Positions 1-9,425 of a stretch of DNA of 64,000 nucleotides are shown here, in pieces. The first letter of the stretch is position 1. The number at the start of each line of letters is the position of its first letter. The stretch is from Lotus japonicus (lineage: Eukaryota > Streptophyta > Magnoliopsida > Fabales > Fabaceae), in NCBI RefSeq assembly GCF_012489685.1, contig NC_080044.1, forward strand, positions 65,148,732 through 65,212,731. The letters run 5' to 3'. The position numbers and the translations under genes are program-made. Below the pieces are notes generated by a model, which made no database searches, was not told the origin of the DNA, and was given only the letters and a program-made list of their open reading frames with translations.

Positions 1-521
1 CAACAGTTATGTCTTTCGCAAATACGCTTTCAGTGAAGACCTTGTGATGGATACTAGCGCCAACAGTGCCCGTAGGGTCCTGAATCTCAATCTCAGATGT
101 CATGAGAGAAACATGAATATAACATTTCACTGAAATATAAGGAGGAATAAGGAAATACCTTGAGTGTAACTGTTGCATCTCCAAACCCATTGGGATTGCA
201 GGATTTGATAACACCGATGACGTGATCTACTCTTTCATGATGGTGAGTGATTGCGCCCAGAGGAGTGGCAGATCCGTTTAATTGCAGGGCTGAAAGCCAA
301 GCATTGGATTGGAAATCGGGATCGGTGTCGTGGCCGTCTTGGAGGACTTGCCTAACGAATTGTTGGGTTGAAATGTTTGGTTTGTCGTCGGTGGATCTGC
401 GGTGAATCATGGCGGCCTGGACGGCGCCAGCTGGGCCGGGAATGAGAGGACGAGAGCTGGAGGCAAGGTTGTCTTGGCGTTTGCAAGGGCGGATGAAGGT
501 TGATGGTGGATCTTGTTCCAT
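1..521 (-). CDS. HROB-like OB-fold protein, 5' part (partial)
   Basis: Two exons are visible on the minus strand: 521-159 (121 codons, phase 0, donor GTATTT) and 79-1, which runs off the window. Exon 1 contains PGPAGAVQAAMIHRR and ends VIKSCNPNGFGDATVTLK; exon 2 continues DPTGTVGASIHHKVF. Joined across the intron these give the conserved block VIKSCxPNGxGDxxVTLKDPTGTxxxxIHxKV of the family of human HROB (MCM8IP/C17orf53), which recruits the MCM8-MCM9 helicase to recombination sites. The start at 521 is the first ATG and the N-terminus is polar and disordered, as in the family. The 25-bp-repeat/MULE unit begins about 240 bp upstream. Family assignment rests on motif recognition; the rest of the gene, including most of the OB fold, is outside the window. 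Confidence 0.75.
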
Positions 522-599
522 TTCTTTTGGTTATTTCCTGCAACAAGGGAAGAAGGGAAGTAATGTAATGGTGTAGGATGCCTTTGGTGCATAGGGGAC

Positions 600-760
600 T
601 AATATAGGAAGTAAAGGGATTTATGGTGTAGGATGAATGAGTAATGGGGTTGGTGGTGAAGATTAATGGTGGTCAGTGTTGGTTGTGTAGGCAGTGATGG
701 TGGTTGAGATTGTAATTGATGGTGGTCAGAGTTGGTTGTGTAGGCATTCTGCTGCTTGGT
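600..760. repeat. TGG-rich direct repeat, 53-bp period
   Basis: A G/T-rich stretch upstream of the HROB-like gene. The string GGTGGTCAGTGTTGGTTGTG near 668 returns with one change near 721, a period of about 53 bp. Similar GGTGGT/GTTGTTG-rich DNA recurs at 3000-3060 and 3130-3220, upstream of the transposase gene. Confidence 0.6.
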
Positions 761-762
761 AA

Positions 763-845
763 GGGTGATCCAGGACTATAAGTTTCGGATCAATCCAGGA
801 CTTTAAGTTTCGGATCAATCCAGGACTATAAGTTCCGGACTGATT
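763..845. repeat. 25-bp tandem array A
   Basis: Three units begin at 768, 793 and 818, an exact 25-bp period. Each unit has ATCCAGGACT, a short A/T spacer and AAGTTTCGGATCA. A looser related stretch (CGTCCGAGAGTTGAAAA, then CTTCAAGATTCG) follows at 885-935. It is the leftmost of five related arrays in the first 6.7 kb. Confidence 0.85.
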
Positions 846-1085
846 CATAATTAAATTTACCACCCCCCCTTTTAAGACGTCCGAGAGTTGAAAACCCAGA
901 TTAATATGAAACTTCAAGATTCGTACCTCTCAAACCAGATACTGTCACAAACAGAAACGTGAAAATGCAGTGACAATAATATGGGACAAACAGACCTCGT
1001 TACAATACTGGAGCATTGTCTTAATACATGTAGGAAAATATTCTTGCTAATAATATGGTTACAGACATGGTTACAACATTACAAA

Positions 1086-1287
1086 CATGAATCATATTAT
1101 CAATCTTCTGTTATGTCTGTTAAATCAAAGTTGGTAATAACACGAGGACCAATCCAAACAGTGTGTTCAGCCATAAATCTATCCAAACGCTCTTTATACG
1201 GTTTACACCATTCGGACTCGGGTTCTTCAACGTTGTATTCCCATTGGGGAGCAATTGGCGGCATAGGATGTCCAGACACCAACTTCA
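1086..1287 (-). pseudogene. possible downstream exon of the MULE transposase remnant
   Basis: After an acceptor-like TGTAG near 1288, the minus strand reads in frame LKLVSGHPMPPIAPQWEYNV and on to VITNFDLTDITEDW before a stop. It is proline- and acid-rich at the start and does not resemble the SWIM zinc finger expected at the C-terminus of MULE transposases. It may be a tail exon of the adjacent transposase gene, whose reading frame closes at 1417; the link is inference from position and strand only. Confidence 0.3.
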
Positions 1288-1416
1288 GCTACATTTAAGA
1301 GTATAATAGTAAAATTAGATATATTTCAATATAAATTGTTTAACGTGACAAGAGAGTGTATTAATAAAAAAGAAGATATGTATTTAATTGAGGATATACC
1401 TGTACAAAGTGATTGG

Positions 1417-2753
1417 TCACGTGGTGAACCTTGGATGATCCTTACACATATCACACATGTCGCTCCATTCCTCCTGAAATTGTGTAGCTGTTTCCGCATA
1501 TACCACTTCATTCCACTTTTGCATCACTAAGGCTTTAAAATCCTTGGTGTCAACCCACAATTTGCACTTTGCCTCAACATTCTTGTTTATGTGGAATAGG
1601 CATAGTAAATGGGTAGCCTCAGGAAAAATATTCCGAACAGCACTGAGTAAAGCCAATTCCCTATCAGTCACAATCACTCCAGGTAATCGGGCAGGGTCAG
1701 CAAGTAGAGATTTCATGCACTCCAAGGCCCAAACATAGTCAGGTGTGCGCTCACGAGTCATGTAGCAAAATGCAATGGAGTAAGTCAGACCAGTAGAAGT
1801 GAGGCCAACCATTTCAAGCAATGGAATTTGAAATTTGTTTGTCTTGTATGTGCAATCCATGATTACCACGTGAGGGAATGTGTTGAAGAGTTTAATAGCA
1901 TTAGGATGAGCCCAGAAATGTTCCATAATGACACCCGAATCTTCTTCATGTCTTTCAAAGTGAACATAGTTGGCTTCTGCCAACTTCTTCAGCAAATATT
2001 GCATCTCTGTAAGTGGCCCGCGGTCTAGTTCTTTAACTTTTTTGATGCGATTATACACTTGAGTGATGGTAGACAAGTTACCCGGATTATTTTCCTTCAA
2101 AGTGGCCAACATGTGTCTCGGTGGGACCCAATTGTTATTCATGTTGTCGACTTGAACCTTCTCTTCTTCTGTTAGTCGACCAGCATAGGAATGGCCAACC
2201 AAAGATCTAGCTGGTTCATGGTTGTGTACCCCTTCCAACACTTTCAGCCACCAATTTCTATCACCCTCCGTAGGTCGTCCTTTAAGTTTAAAAGGACAAT
2301 TACATTTTTGTGATCCGGTGGAGTTGTACTTGAAGGACTTAGGGTCCTTGTACGGGGTATACACACCATGCTTCGAGCACCGCAGAACAATATACATATT
2401 TCCACCTTTTCTGGAATAATCAGACCTTCCAGTCACAATCGCATATCCATTGTCCTTCCCAACATTCTTAGCCCATTGTTTAAGGTCATCAACAGTTTCA
2501 AATATCTGTACAGTGGTAACATATCATTTTAAAATTAGTAATCAATTCAAGCATCACTAAACAATAATGTCATTATGGTATACGCAATGAATACCTGATC
2601 GGTCAACCATAAATGAGTGGTATCCACACTTATAGGCTGAACATTATCTTGTTGTTGAAGCAACATTCCTTCACTGACATCATTATCTTGTTTTAGAAGC
2701 AGCATTTCATCATCATAGAAAAATGTGCTCGTCATACTGCCTGCATAAACCAA
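1417..2753 (-). pseudogene. Mutator-like (MULE) transposase, C-terminally truncated
   Basis: Exon 1 is 2753-2595 (53 codons) and exon 2 begins at 2505 after a TGTACAG acceptor, both phase 0, and is read to a TGA at 1417-1419; the ATG at 2753 opens exon 1. The N-terminal part has FETVDDLKQWAKNVGKDNGY and the Cys/His zinc-binding pattern C-x(24)-CNCPFKL...VHNHE typical of FAR1/MuDR-type DNA-binding regions. The MULE domain follows: VVIMDCTYKTNKFQIPLLEM with the first catalytic Asp, GVIVTDRELALLSAV with the second, and the CLFHINKN motif. Translation stops at CKDHPRFTT, before the last catalytic Glu region and the SWIM zinc finger, so about a third of the usual protein is missing. It would bind and cut element ends if complete; as read it should be inactive. 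Confidence 0.8.
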
Positions 2754-2764
2754 TCTGCCACTGG

Positions 2765-2870
2765 TTAACAGTCCGTATAATGAACATTCGTACTAATCCG
2801 AGACTGTAACTTTCGTACTAATCCGAGACTATAACTTTCGTACTAATCCGAGACTTGAACATTCGGATTT
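2765..2870. repeat. 25-bp tandem array B
   Basis: Three full units start at 2791, 2816 and 2841 with TACTAATCCGAGACT followed by ATAACTTTCG, an exact 25-bp period; a decayed unit precedes them (GTCCGTATAATGAACATTCG). It lies just upstream of exon 1 of the transposase gene. The core TCCGA...TTCGG is shared with arrays A, C, D and E. Confidence 0.85.
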
Positions 2871-2999
2871 ATGTCGAGGCAGAAAAGTTGAAGTGATGGT
2901 GGTGGCAAAAAATGAAGAGAAATTTAAATAGTAGAAAATATGAACAAACGTATATATGTATATTATAATGGATGCAATGATACATACCAAGGTGGTGCT

Positions 3000-3060
3000 G
3001 GTTGATGAAGGTTGTTGTTGGTGGTGCATGAAGGTTGTTGTTGGTGGTGCAATGATGGTG
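3000..3060. repeat. GTTGTTGGTGGT direct repeat
   Basis: The 23-bp string beginning ATGAAGGTTGTTGTTGG and ending GGTGC occurs twice in a row near 3005 and 3028, in the G/T-rich leader region of the transposase unit. No coding potential is seen. Confidence 0.6.
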
Positions 3061-3234
3061 GTGGGGGGTTGAGAGGTAGTAAGAAAATAGGAAGTGAGGG
3101 AGTGAGGGTGATCAGAAGTGAAATGTAATGGGGGGTGGTTTGGTGGTTGAGGAGTTTATGCAGGCCATAATGGTGGTGAGGTAGGTGAAGCTATGGAGTA
3201 ATGGTGCTGAAAAAGGTGGTAGAATCTGTCAGAG

Positions 3235-3312
3235 GTGTCCGGAAGTTGAAGTTTCATACTAATCCGAAGGATGAAGTTTCATACTGATCCGAAGGTTGAA
3301 GTTTCGGATTAT
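3235..3312. repeat. 25-bp tandem array C
   Basis: GTTTCATACTAATCCGAAGG at 3251, GTTTCATACTGATCCGAAGG at 3276 and GTTTCGGATT at 3301 give a 25-bp period. The array sits between the MULE and PMD genes, downstream of the latter. The following 3313-3600 is A/T-rich with two copies of TTATTAGGGTTGATTATAAA and holds no gene I can see. Confidence 0.85.
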
Positions 3313-3646
3313 ATCTTAAAGATTAAACTTCATTACAAGGGTTTGTGTTGTTGAGTGCCAGGTTTTGGCTTCCATTACAAGGGTTGATTATTAGGGTTGA
3401 TTATAAAAGTAATAGATTTTAAAAATTATTAGGGTTGATTATAAAAGTGAAAAAGAAAAAAAAAATGTTAAAGTGAACATAAAGCTCACAAATTATTAGG
3501 GTTTAGGGTAAAAGTGAAAAATAAAAAAAAAATATACGTTAAAGTAAACATAAAACTCATACTAATCCGAAATAGTAGTGCAAAATACATAGTCCCCTAA
3601 TATCGTAATAGTAATGTCAACAAAATGCTCATACAACTAATGTCCC

Positions 3647-5889
3647 CTACTGTCCCCTACCCCGACGACCTCCCCTACCCCGACGACCTCCCCTGGCTCC
3701 TGCCCTGCCGCCCTCCCGGCCACCTGCTGCCCTGCCGCCCTCTCGGCCACCGGCTCGGCCACCTGCTCGGCCACCTGCTCGGCCACCTGCTCCCAGACCT
3801 CCTCTCCCAGCAGCGTAAGCAATGCCCTGTGTCCCAGCCAAGTCCTGGAGGATGCGAAGTGCTCTCTCCGTTAAAGCGCGGGCCTGTGTGCCTGGCAGCA
3901 AAGCATCATCCACCTCAAGTGACAACTCAAGGACTTCTAAAGCCCTACGCAAAGCAGCCTGAAAGTATATAATAAAAAAAACGCTGTTAGTAAATCACAT
4001 ACAGAAAACCACAAGTGCATAAAGAAAATAGAAATAAAATTTCAAATTTACCACGGCACTGAGATCAATCCTCCTCTCATCCGGTATGATGAAACAATGA
4101 GACACTCTAGCGTACCAATCCATGTAACCGCCCACAGCCTGTCCCTCCTCTATAGCAGGGTCGCCCTCAGGGAACAAGTACTGCACATAATCTGCGAATG
4201 CCGCATCAACAGCCTCAGCTGCGGGAGATCTATCCATCTCACTAGGGTGGCGCGGGATCGTCTGTATAACCCAAACTGTCGCATGACCCGCTCCGGAAGA
4301 TGAGGTCGCACAGCAGGGGGATAGGGACACCGAATGTAGCCTGAAAACAAAGCCCTCTCATCCCGCTGTCGCCATTCCCTGTGGACCTCATATAGAGTCC
4401 AAGTGACGTCGTCGGCCGTCAACTCATCAAGTAGTACTCGCCTCTCGTCAAGCCTAGCATGCCCCGACCGTGACTCTGTCCACCTACGAGCTCTGGGCTG
4501 GTCCTCTGTGTAAGCCGGGTTCGCATACCGGCGAACGAGCCTGTCTGGAAAGTGCTCAAAGACCCAGGCCATCAACAGGGAAGTGTAACCGCCCATCTGT
4601 TTGACCCCGCTGCGAGAAGACTGTCCAAGCTGGTTGTACAACGTGGCAAGGGCCATGGCGCCCCACGCGAACTCCGACACCCGCTCAAGATCCTGTAGCA
4701 TGCCGATCCAACGGGCGGAGAATGAGTGCCCCCCACTCTTGTCGGCGAACAATGTCGCGCCAACAAGATGCATCAGGTACATCCTGGCTGCATGCTCGTA
4801 CCGCCCCTCTACATTACAATGTAATACGAATTATGATTAAGTAAATATAAATAATAGTTGGAAAAAGTTCAGATAATGAATGAAACAAACCTGCAACAGT
4901 TGTCGGGTAAAGGTCTCGCAAGAAGCTGAACCTCATAGTCGGACCCCTCTTCACATCAAACTCAGCCATGTACAAATCTGCATCCCCCCTAACAGCAAAG
5001 CGCAGGTCTCTGCCACATCATATCTCGAGGCCACTCCTGGAGTGTAGAATCTCCCACCAACCGGGATGTGAAGAAGAGCGGAGACGTCGTCAAGGGTGAC
5101 AGTCATCTCCCCAAATGGCATGTGGAAACTACTAGTCTCCTCGTGCCACCTCTCCACAAGGGCCGATATAAGCCCTGGATCCGTCTCTACATAGCTGCAC
5201 CTGACCAGTGGATACAGTCCGCTCCTCTCCACAATCAAGCGGACCTCCCTGTAATTGTCCCCCTCACACGTCATCAGCCCGAGCTTCGTACCAGCAGTGG
5301 CAAGCCTCAAATCACCTCGCTTAGAATAACGGGGGTCAGTGGTGCCTAGTAGGGTATGCCACGTCCACGGCGCTATGTGATCCGGGTAATGCTGCAGAAG
5401 TGACAACTCAACCGGCCCACCAGGAAACGGTGGATCTCTCTGGAGCGGCGGCATATTCGGATCCTCTACCTCTACATCCTCACCCTCAATCTCAGACTCA
5501 GACCCCGACTCCGACTCCGGCTCCTCAACTGCATCAATATCAAGTGAAGAGGTGGAAGGCTCAACAGTATCGTTGGCAGTAACCTCAGGCGTCGACTGAG
5601 GAGAAACCTCAGTAGCAGTAACCTCAGGCGTCGAGAGAGCAGGAACCTCAGTAGCAGGAACCTGAGTAGCAGGAACCTGAGTAGCAGGAACCTCAGTAGC
5701 AGGGGCAGGAACCTCAGTGGCAGGGGCAGGAACCTCAGTGGTCGCCTTCGGAGCCCCCTTCCTAGCCCCCTTCTGAGAAGTCGACACATCTGTATCATGA
5801 TCACCTCGCCTATGAGAAGCGTGGAGATAGGCACGACGATCGGCCAACTCTTCAGACGATACCCTCTTAGTTTGCTTTGTCCTCGCCAT
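3647..5889 (-). pseudogene. plant mobile domain (PMD/MAIN-like) protein with two frameshifts
   Basis: Three exons are supported: 5889-4891, 4808-4052 and 3958-3647 (stop TAG). The first ATG gives MARTKQTKRVSSEEL, whose residues 2-7 equal the histone H3 tail ARTKQT. An acidic, Pro-rich region follows with repeats of PATEVPATQV and SESGSESE, then the PMD core (DHIAPWTWHTLLG, FHMPFGEMTVTLDDVSALLHIPVGGRFYTPG, HLVGATLFADKSGGH, RWIGMLQDLERVSEFAWGAMALATLY). The last exon ends in GGRAGGR/GRRGRG repeats, an RG-rich tail. The frame is lost at the C6 run 4984-4989 and again at C3 4270-4272 (plus-strand letters); in both cases the frame that keeps family similarity continues one base out of register. PMD proteins (MAIN, MAIL1) silence transposons and many copies are carried by MULE and Ty3 elements. 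Decay or homopolymer base-calling error are both possible. Confidence 0.8.
5630..5745 (-). repeat. in-frame 15-24 bp repeats coding PATEVPA/PATQVPA
   Basis: Within exon 1 of the PMD gene, GGAACCTCAGTAGCAGG-type units repeat about seven times and code for Pro-Ala-Thr-Glu/Gln-Val-Pro. Unit length varies by multiples of three, so copy number can change without breaking frame. Such low-complexity linkers are likely disordered. Confidence 0.75.
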
Positions 5890-6174
5890 AATCTATCAGA
5901 AAAAATAAGGAAAACAGATTAATAGCTATGTAATGAGTAACTAACTAGTTGAAGCAATCCACAAGTATACACAGTAAACTAATGTTATGAAATTTCAATA
6001 CAATTCAAATAATGTTATGAAATTCAAATGTGAAATCTCAAGTTGGTTATGTCCTTAACCACTACCCTAAGATAGCCAAAAGCATGGAAATTATCTTCAC
6101 CCCATTCATCTTATCATGAAAAACAATAACAGAAGCAATAGGAGTTACTGTCATAGAGACAGTACTGAATCTCT

Positions 6175-6252
6175 CAAGTCCGAATCTTGAAGTCCTGAAC
6201 CATTCCGAATCTTGAAGTCCTGAACCATTCCGAATCTTCAAGATTCGGAGTG
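6175..6252. repeat. 25-bp tandem array D with perfect palindrome
   Basis: CCGAATCTTGAAGTCCTGAA begins units at 6180 and 6205 and a third CCGAATCTT begins at 6230 (period 25). The last unit is the near-perfect palindrome CCGAATCTTCAAGATTCGG. It lies about 290 bp upstream of the PMD start codon. Confidence 0.85.
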
Positions 6253-6621
6253 CAAATATCCCCAAATTCGCACCTCAGAACCCCAAAAACCCCAGAAATC
6301 ACAATACAAATGAAATTTCACAAAATCAACTCATAAAAAGGGATTCGAAACCTAACCTAATCTGAAATACCTAAATTTGAAACCCTAAATTTGAAATCAC
6401 AACACCAACTCATCAAAATACAAATGATTCTTGGTCGTGGGTTCCAACAAATTACCTCAGTGTGGTCGGTTTTGAAACACAGATGATTCTTGGTCGCTTT
6501 TGGTCGTGATGTGTGGGTCGATTTGGGTGCCTCTGGGTCGCTTCTCTTGAGACCTCCGATAGTTGATGTTCTGTCCCGTGCCAAATGTGAATCTGAATTG
6601 ATAGTTTTGTTCTATTATTAA

Positions 6622-6682
6622 CTGCGTCCGACATTTGAACATTCGGAGGAGTCCGAATTTATAACATTCGGACTAAAACACG
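6622..6682. repeat. 25-bp array E
   Basis: TCCGACATTTGAACATTCGG at 6627 and TCCGAATTTATAACATTCGG at 6652 are spaced exactly 25 bp; each is itself an inverted TCCGA...TCGGA pair. This is the rightmost array of the set and may mark the right edge of the MULE/PMD unit. Confidence 0.8.
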
Positions 6683-6854
6683 GAGGGGAAATATTGGTTT
6701 TTCCCCACTTTTAAATGGGGTGGGAATTCTAAACCAGGGGGTGGGAAATCTAATTCCCATTATAATGTCATGACCAATTTGGAAACGCCTCCCCCATTTT
6801 ATATAATGGTTGACCTTCTTTAAATTCCATTCTAGGCCCCATGTTATGATTCCT

Positions 6855-8378
6855 TTACCAAACATTTGAAAATGGAACAATAGCATTTAATGGAGTAGAA
6901 TATTCCTCCTGAAATCTCTCCCCCATTTGTGATTTTTCCAAAGCCTCCACCTCTGCAAACTCTTCAATTGAGTAACCGACCCCCATTAAATCTTGTACCG
7001 TTCCAATTTTGTCGCCCTCCAAATTGTTGACATCTAACCCTTCAATTAAATTGAATAGATTATCAGAATTACCATCATAAACAGCCTCCACCTTCTCCTT
7101 GTTTGTTAAAACTAACTGATCCCTTGATTCCAAGTTAATTTGCTTAACTGGCATCTGTAACTCCTCATTTTCAAAATACTTTTTGAAAAGTGCCATCTCA
7201 CGTAACTCCTCCTCCTCATAGCCTGCTTCACGCAAATCATCAAGAGTTTTTTGTAACGCATCCCCATCATCATTCGATCTGAAACGCTCCTCCGCTCCGT
7301 TGTCACCCTCATCAGGCACCATCTTCGTCGTTGAATTCACCGGTGGCTTCCCTTTTGAACATGCCACAAAAGAAGGTGAACTCAACCCCACGTCTGGCTC
7401 CACAGTAATCATGACTTCCTCCCCATCCTGAAAAACACATACATCGCAGCAAGCTTTCAAAGGAGTAGAGGATTCGATGAGAACACGTGCCATATCATAA
7501 CGATTCCGTGCCGACACAGGGCTGTCGACACAAATCACCGTTCCAAATGGCGCCACTACAGTCTCAAAGAAATCGTAACTCCAAACATAAACAGGCACAT
7601 TCCTTATCACCACCCAAACCAAATGGCTGCGTGCTCTTGTCAAATTGGTGCATGGCTCAACAGAAGAGAACTTCTGCTGCAAAAAGTCCTTACCGTCGCT
7701 CAAAATTGACGCCATGTCTTCCTTCGTTGGAAATTCTAGTATCACCTGCCTCGCCCCCAATGGCTTGACTCGTATCATATCAAAGCCATTCCTATCAAGA
7801 AAATCTTGTATCATCTCAACAGAACAAACTCCAAAGGTAGTAGCTTCAGCTAAAGTTTCCAAACTGGGACAATCTTCTTCCTTTGAACTGTACATAACTT
7901 CATGTCTACTGTGAGATCCTGACCCCTGTTTTTGCATCCCATGTTTCTCCGTCCAAACCATCTTCGGGCTCCCGGACCTTAACGCCTTCCTCTTCCAACT
8001 CCCCTTCATTCCCGAGCGAGACTCATACATAGCCATCTTTACAGATAACAATGACTGATTGATAAAAGCACCATTGACGACCTTGATTGCCTCCCTCGCT
8101 GCGTGCTCCTCTCTAAACCGTACAAATGCAAACCGGTTTCTTCGACCTAGCCGCCGTCTGAGCTGCAAAAACAGTCTCTGAATCGCTCCATACTGAGCAA
8201 AAACCTGCCTAAGTTGATGGTACGTCATTGAATCATCAATACCGTCAACAAATAAATTAAATCCACCCTGACGCTTGTCTTCCCCCCTCTCTAAAGACCG
8301 CACTCCTTTGCCTCCATGCCTTCTGAACTCTTCCGGCCAAACCTTCGTCGAAACCCTAGCAGAGCCAGTGGGACTCAT
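6855..8378 (-). CDS. RRM protein of LINE ORF1 type, standing alone
   Basis: An uninterrupted 507-codon frame. Residues about 40-115 form an RRM: FNLFVDGIDDSMTYHQLRQV (RNP2 at LFVDGI) and RNRFAFVRFREEHAAREAI (RNP1). Residues about 165-330 resemble the DUF4283/ORF1 middle domain (VKPLGARQVILEFPTKEDM, LVWVVIRNVPVYVWSYDFFE). The C-terminus is acidic. This order is that of ORF1 of plant L1-type LINEs, which coats the element RNA. No CCHC knuckle is present and no endonuclease or reverse transcriptase lies downstream (below 6855). LINEs are usually truncated at the 5' side, so an intact ORF1 without ORF2 is odd: a 3' deletion, or a retained single-exon gene. The ORF ends at the edge of a short unknown repeat (6690-6860). 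Confidence 0.65.
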   Translation of the reverse strand: MSPTGSARVSTKVWPEEFRRHGGKGVRSLERGEDKRQGGFNLFVDGIDDSMTYHQLRQVFAQYGAIQRLFLQLRRRLGRRNRFAFVRFREEHAAREAIKVVNGAFINQSLLSVKMAMYESRSGMKGSWKRKALRSGSPKMVWTEKHGMQKQGSGSHSRHEVMYSSKEEDCPSLETLAEATTFGVCSVEMIQDFLDRNGFDMIRVKPLGARQVILEFPTKEDMASILSDGKDFLQQKFSSVEPCTNLTRARSHLVWVVIRNVPVYVWSYDFFETVVAPFGTVICVDSPVSARNRYDMARVLIESSTPLKACCDVCVFQDGEEVMITVEPDVGLSSPSFVACSKGKPPVNSTTKMVPDEGDNGAEERFRSNDDGDALQKTLDDLREAGYEEEELREMALFKKYFENEELQMPVKQINLESRDQLVLTNKEKVEAVYDGNSDNLFNLIEGLDVNNLEGDKIGTVQDLMGVGYSIEEFAEVEALEKSQMGERFQEEYSTPLNAIVPFSNVW

Positions 8379-9320
8379 ATTGTAATTAAGAAAAGGGGAA
8401 TTTAATGCAATTTTCCTACACTTCTTAAATTTTGATGTATGAAATCTTATAAAATAGCAAATGAAATTGATCTAAAAAATCAGAATATTTGATCATATCT
8501 AGAACTTGAATTCTTTCTCTTTATATTATAATAACAATCACAATTTGATTGCCAATTGAAAAAATGTAATAATAAAGCTTATGGTGTACATAGTGAGTAG
8601 CCTACGAGCATAATTGTAAATTAAATACATGACCGGTTGAGTTTTGGTGCAGCCACTTTAACAATGAATGCACAACTATACATATGGGGATGTATTCTGA
8701 AGCGCATAATATAAAATGCAGGGTCAGCAAACGTACTGAAATTTCTTGCAAAATGCATAAATAACTTTATGTTCAATATGCATTATTCAGATAAGCTGCA
8801 GTTTGAATGAACACTTCCATAACACTCTTGAAAAACTTCACACATGTTTTGCCTTTGAGTATGAGTTGCAACTGGTACGTTTAATACTTCAGTACAAGGA
8901 GATCTCATTCAGAAAGACTGACTCAATATAGATTAGTTTCAAATGGATAATAAATGAAACAAGAAGGAAAACAACAAAAATGAACAACATATCGTTTTCA
9001 CTGTTTTTGGTACAAATTCAATATCCTACAAACCACTAGATATCCAATAATTGAAGGGAAGTCAACTTGAGCAAATGCAGAAACTGAGTAAAAGGTCATT
9101 CCTGCAACGCCATCTTCCCAGCTTGTGAAGAACTTGTAGACCTATGTGTTCTTGGAACATGTAAGCACAATGAAAGAATAGTTTCTTTTGAGTATACTGT
9201 TGAATCAAAATATACAAGTAGAAAGCATAACCTGCAGATAGGAAGGAATAAGAAGGGTTAAATAATATGACTAAGCAATGGTATACATAAGACATGTAGA
9301 AAACAAAAGGTTTCTGAGAG
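8379..9320. other. intergenic, nothing recognised
   Basis: A/T-rich sequence with only short chance frames. I see no conserved motif, repeat boundary or RNA gene. Confidence 0.5.
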
Positions 9321-9324
9321 CATT

Positions 9325-9425
9325 ATATAAGTTGCAGTAGAATAGTTTTCCTAGGTCTGCCTCTACCCTTAACTACTTGAGTCTCTTCCATCCGGTCAAC
9401 CCTCCTTACATGTGCTTCTATATAT
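9325..9425 (-). mobile_element. LINE-like reverse-transcriptase C-terminal fragment
   Basis: Minus strand reads VRRVDRMEETQVVKGRGRPR then KTI before a stop. The string R-V-D-x-M-x(3)-x-V-x-x-GRGRP(R/K)KT is the characteristic end of reverse-transcriptase-like polyproteins scattered through plant genomes. About 30 codons survive. It lies upstream of the RRM ORF on the same strand, so it is not that ORF's missing ORF2. Confidence 0.55.

Noticed and set aside
763..845. Short regular repeats as a possible CRISPR
   Set aside because: Eukaryotic context, units directly abut without unique spacers, and no cas genes.
3647..3972. Plus-strand frame rich in HLLGHLLGHLL repeats
   Set aside because: It is the shadow of the Gly/Arg-rich last exon of the PMD gene on the minus strand, which has splice sites and family context.
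5472..5834. Minus-strand frame of Leu/Arg repeats (RFLLLRFLL)
   Set aside because: Out-of-frame reading of the PATEVPA repeat region of the PMD exon.
6690..6860. A MITE with ends near GGGGTGGGAATTC and TTTGGTAAAGGAATC
   Set aside because: The stretch has repeat character but no matching inverted ends or duplication could be shown.
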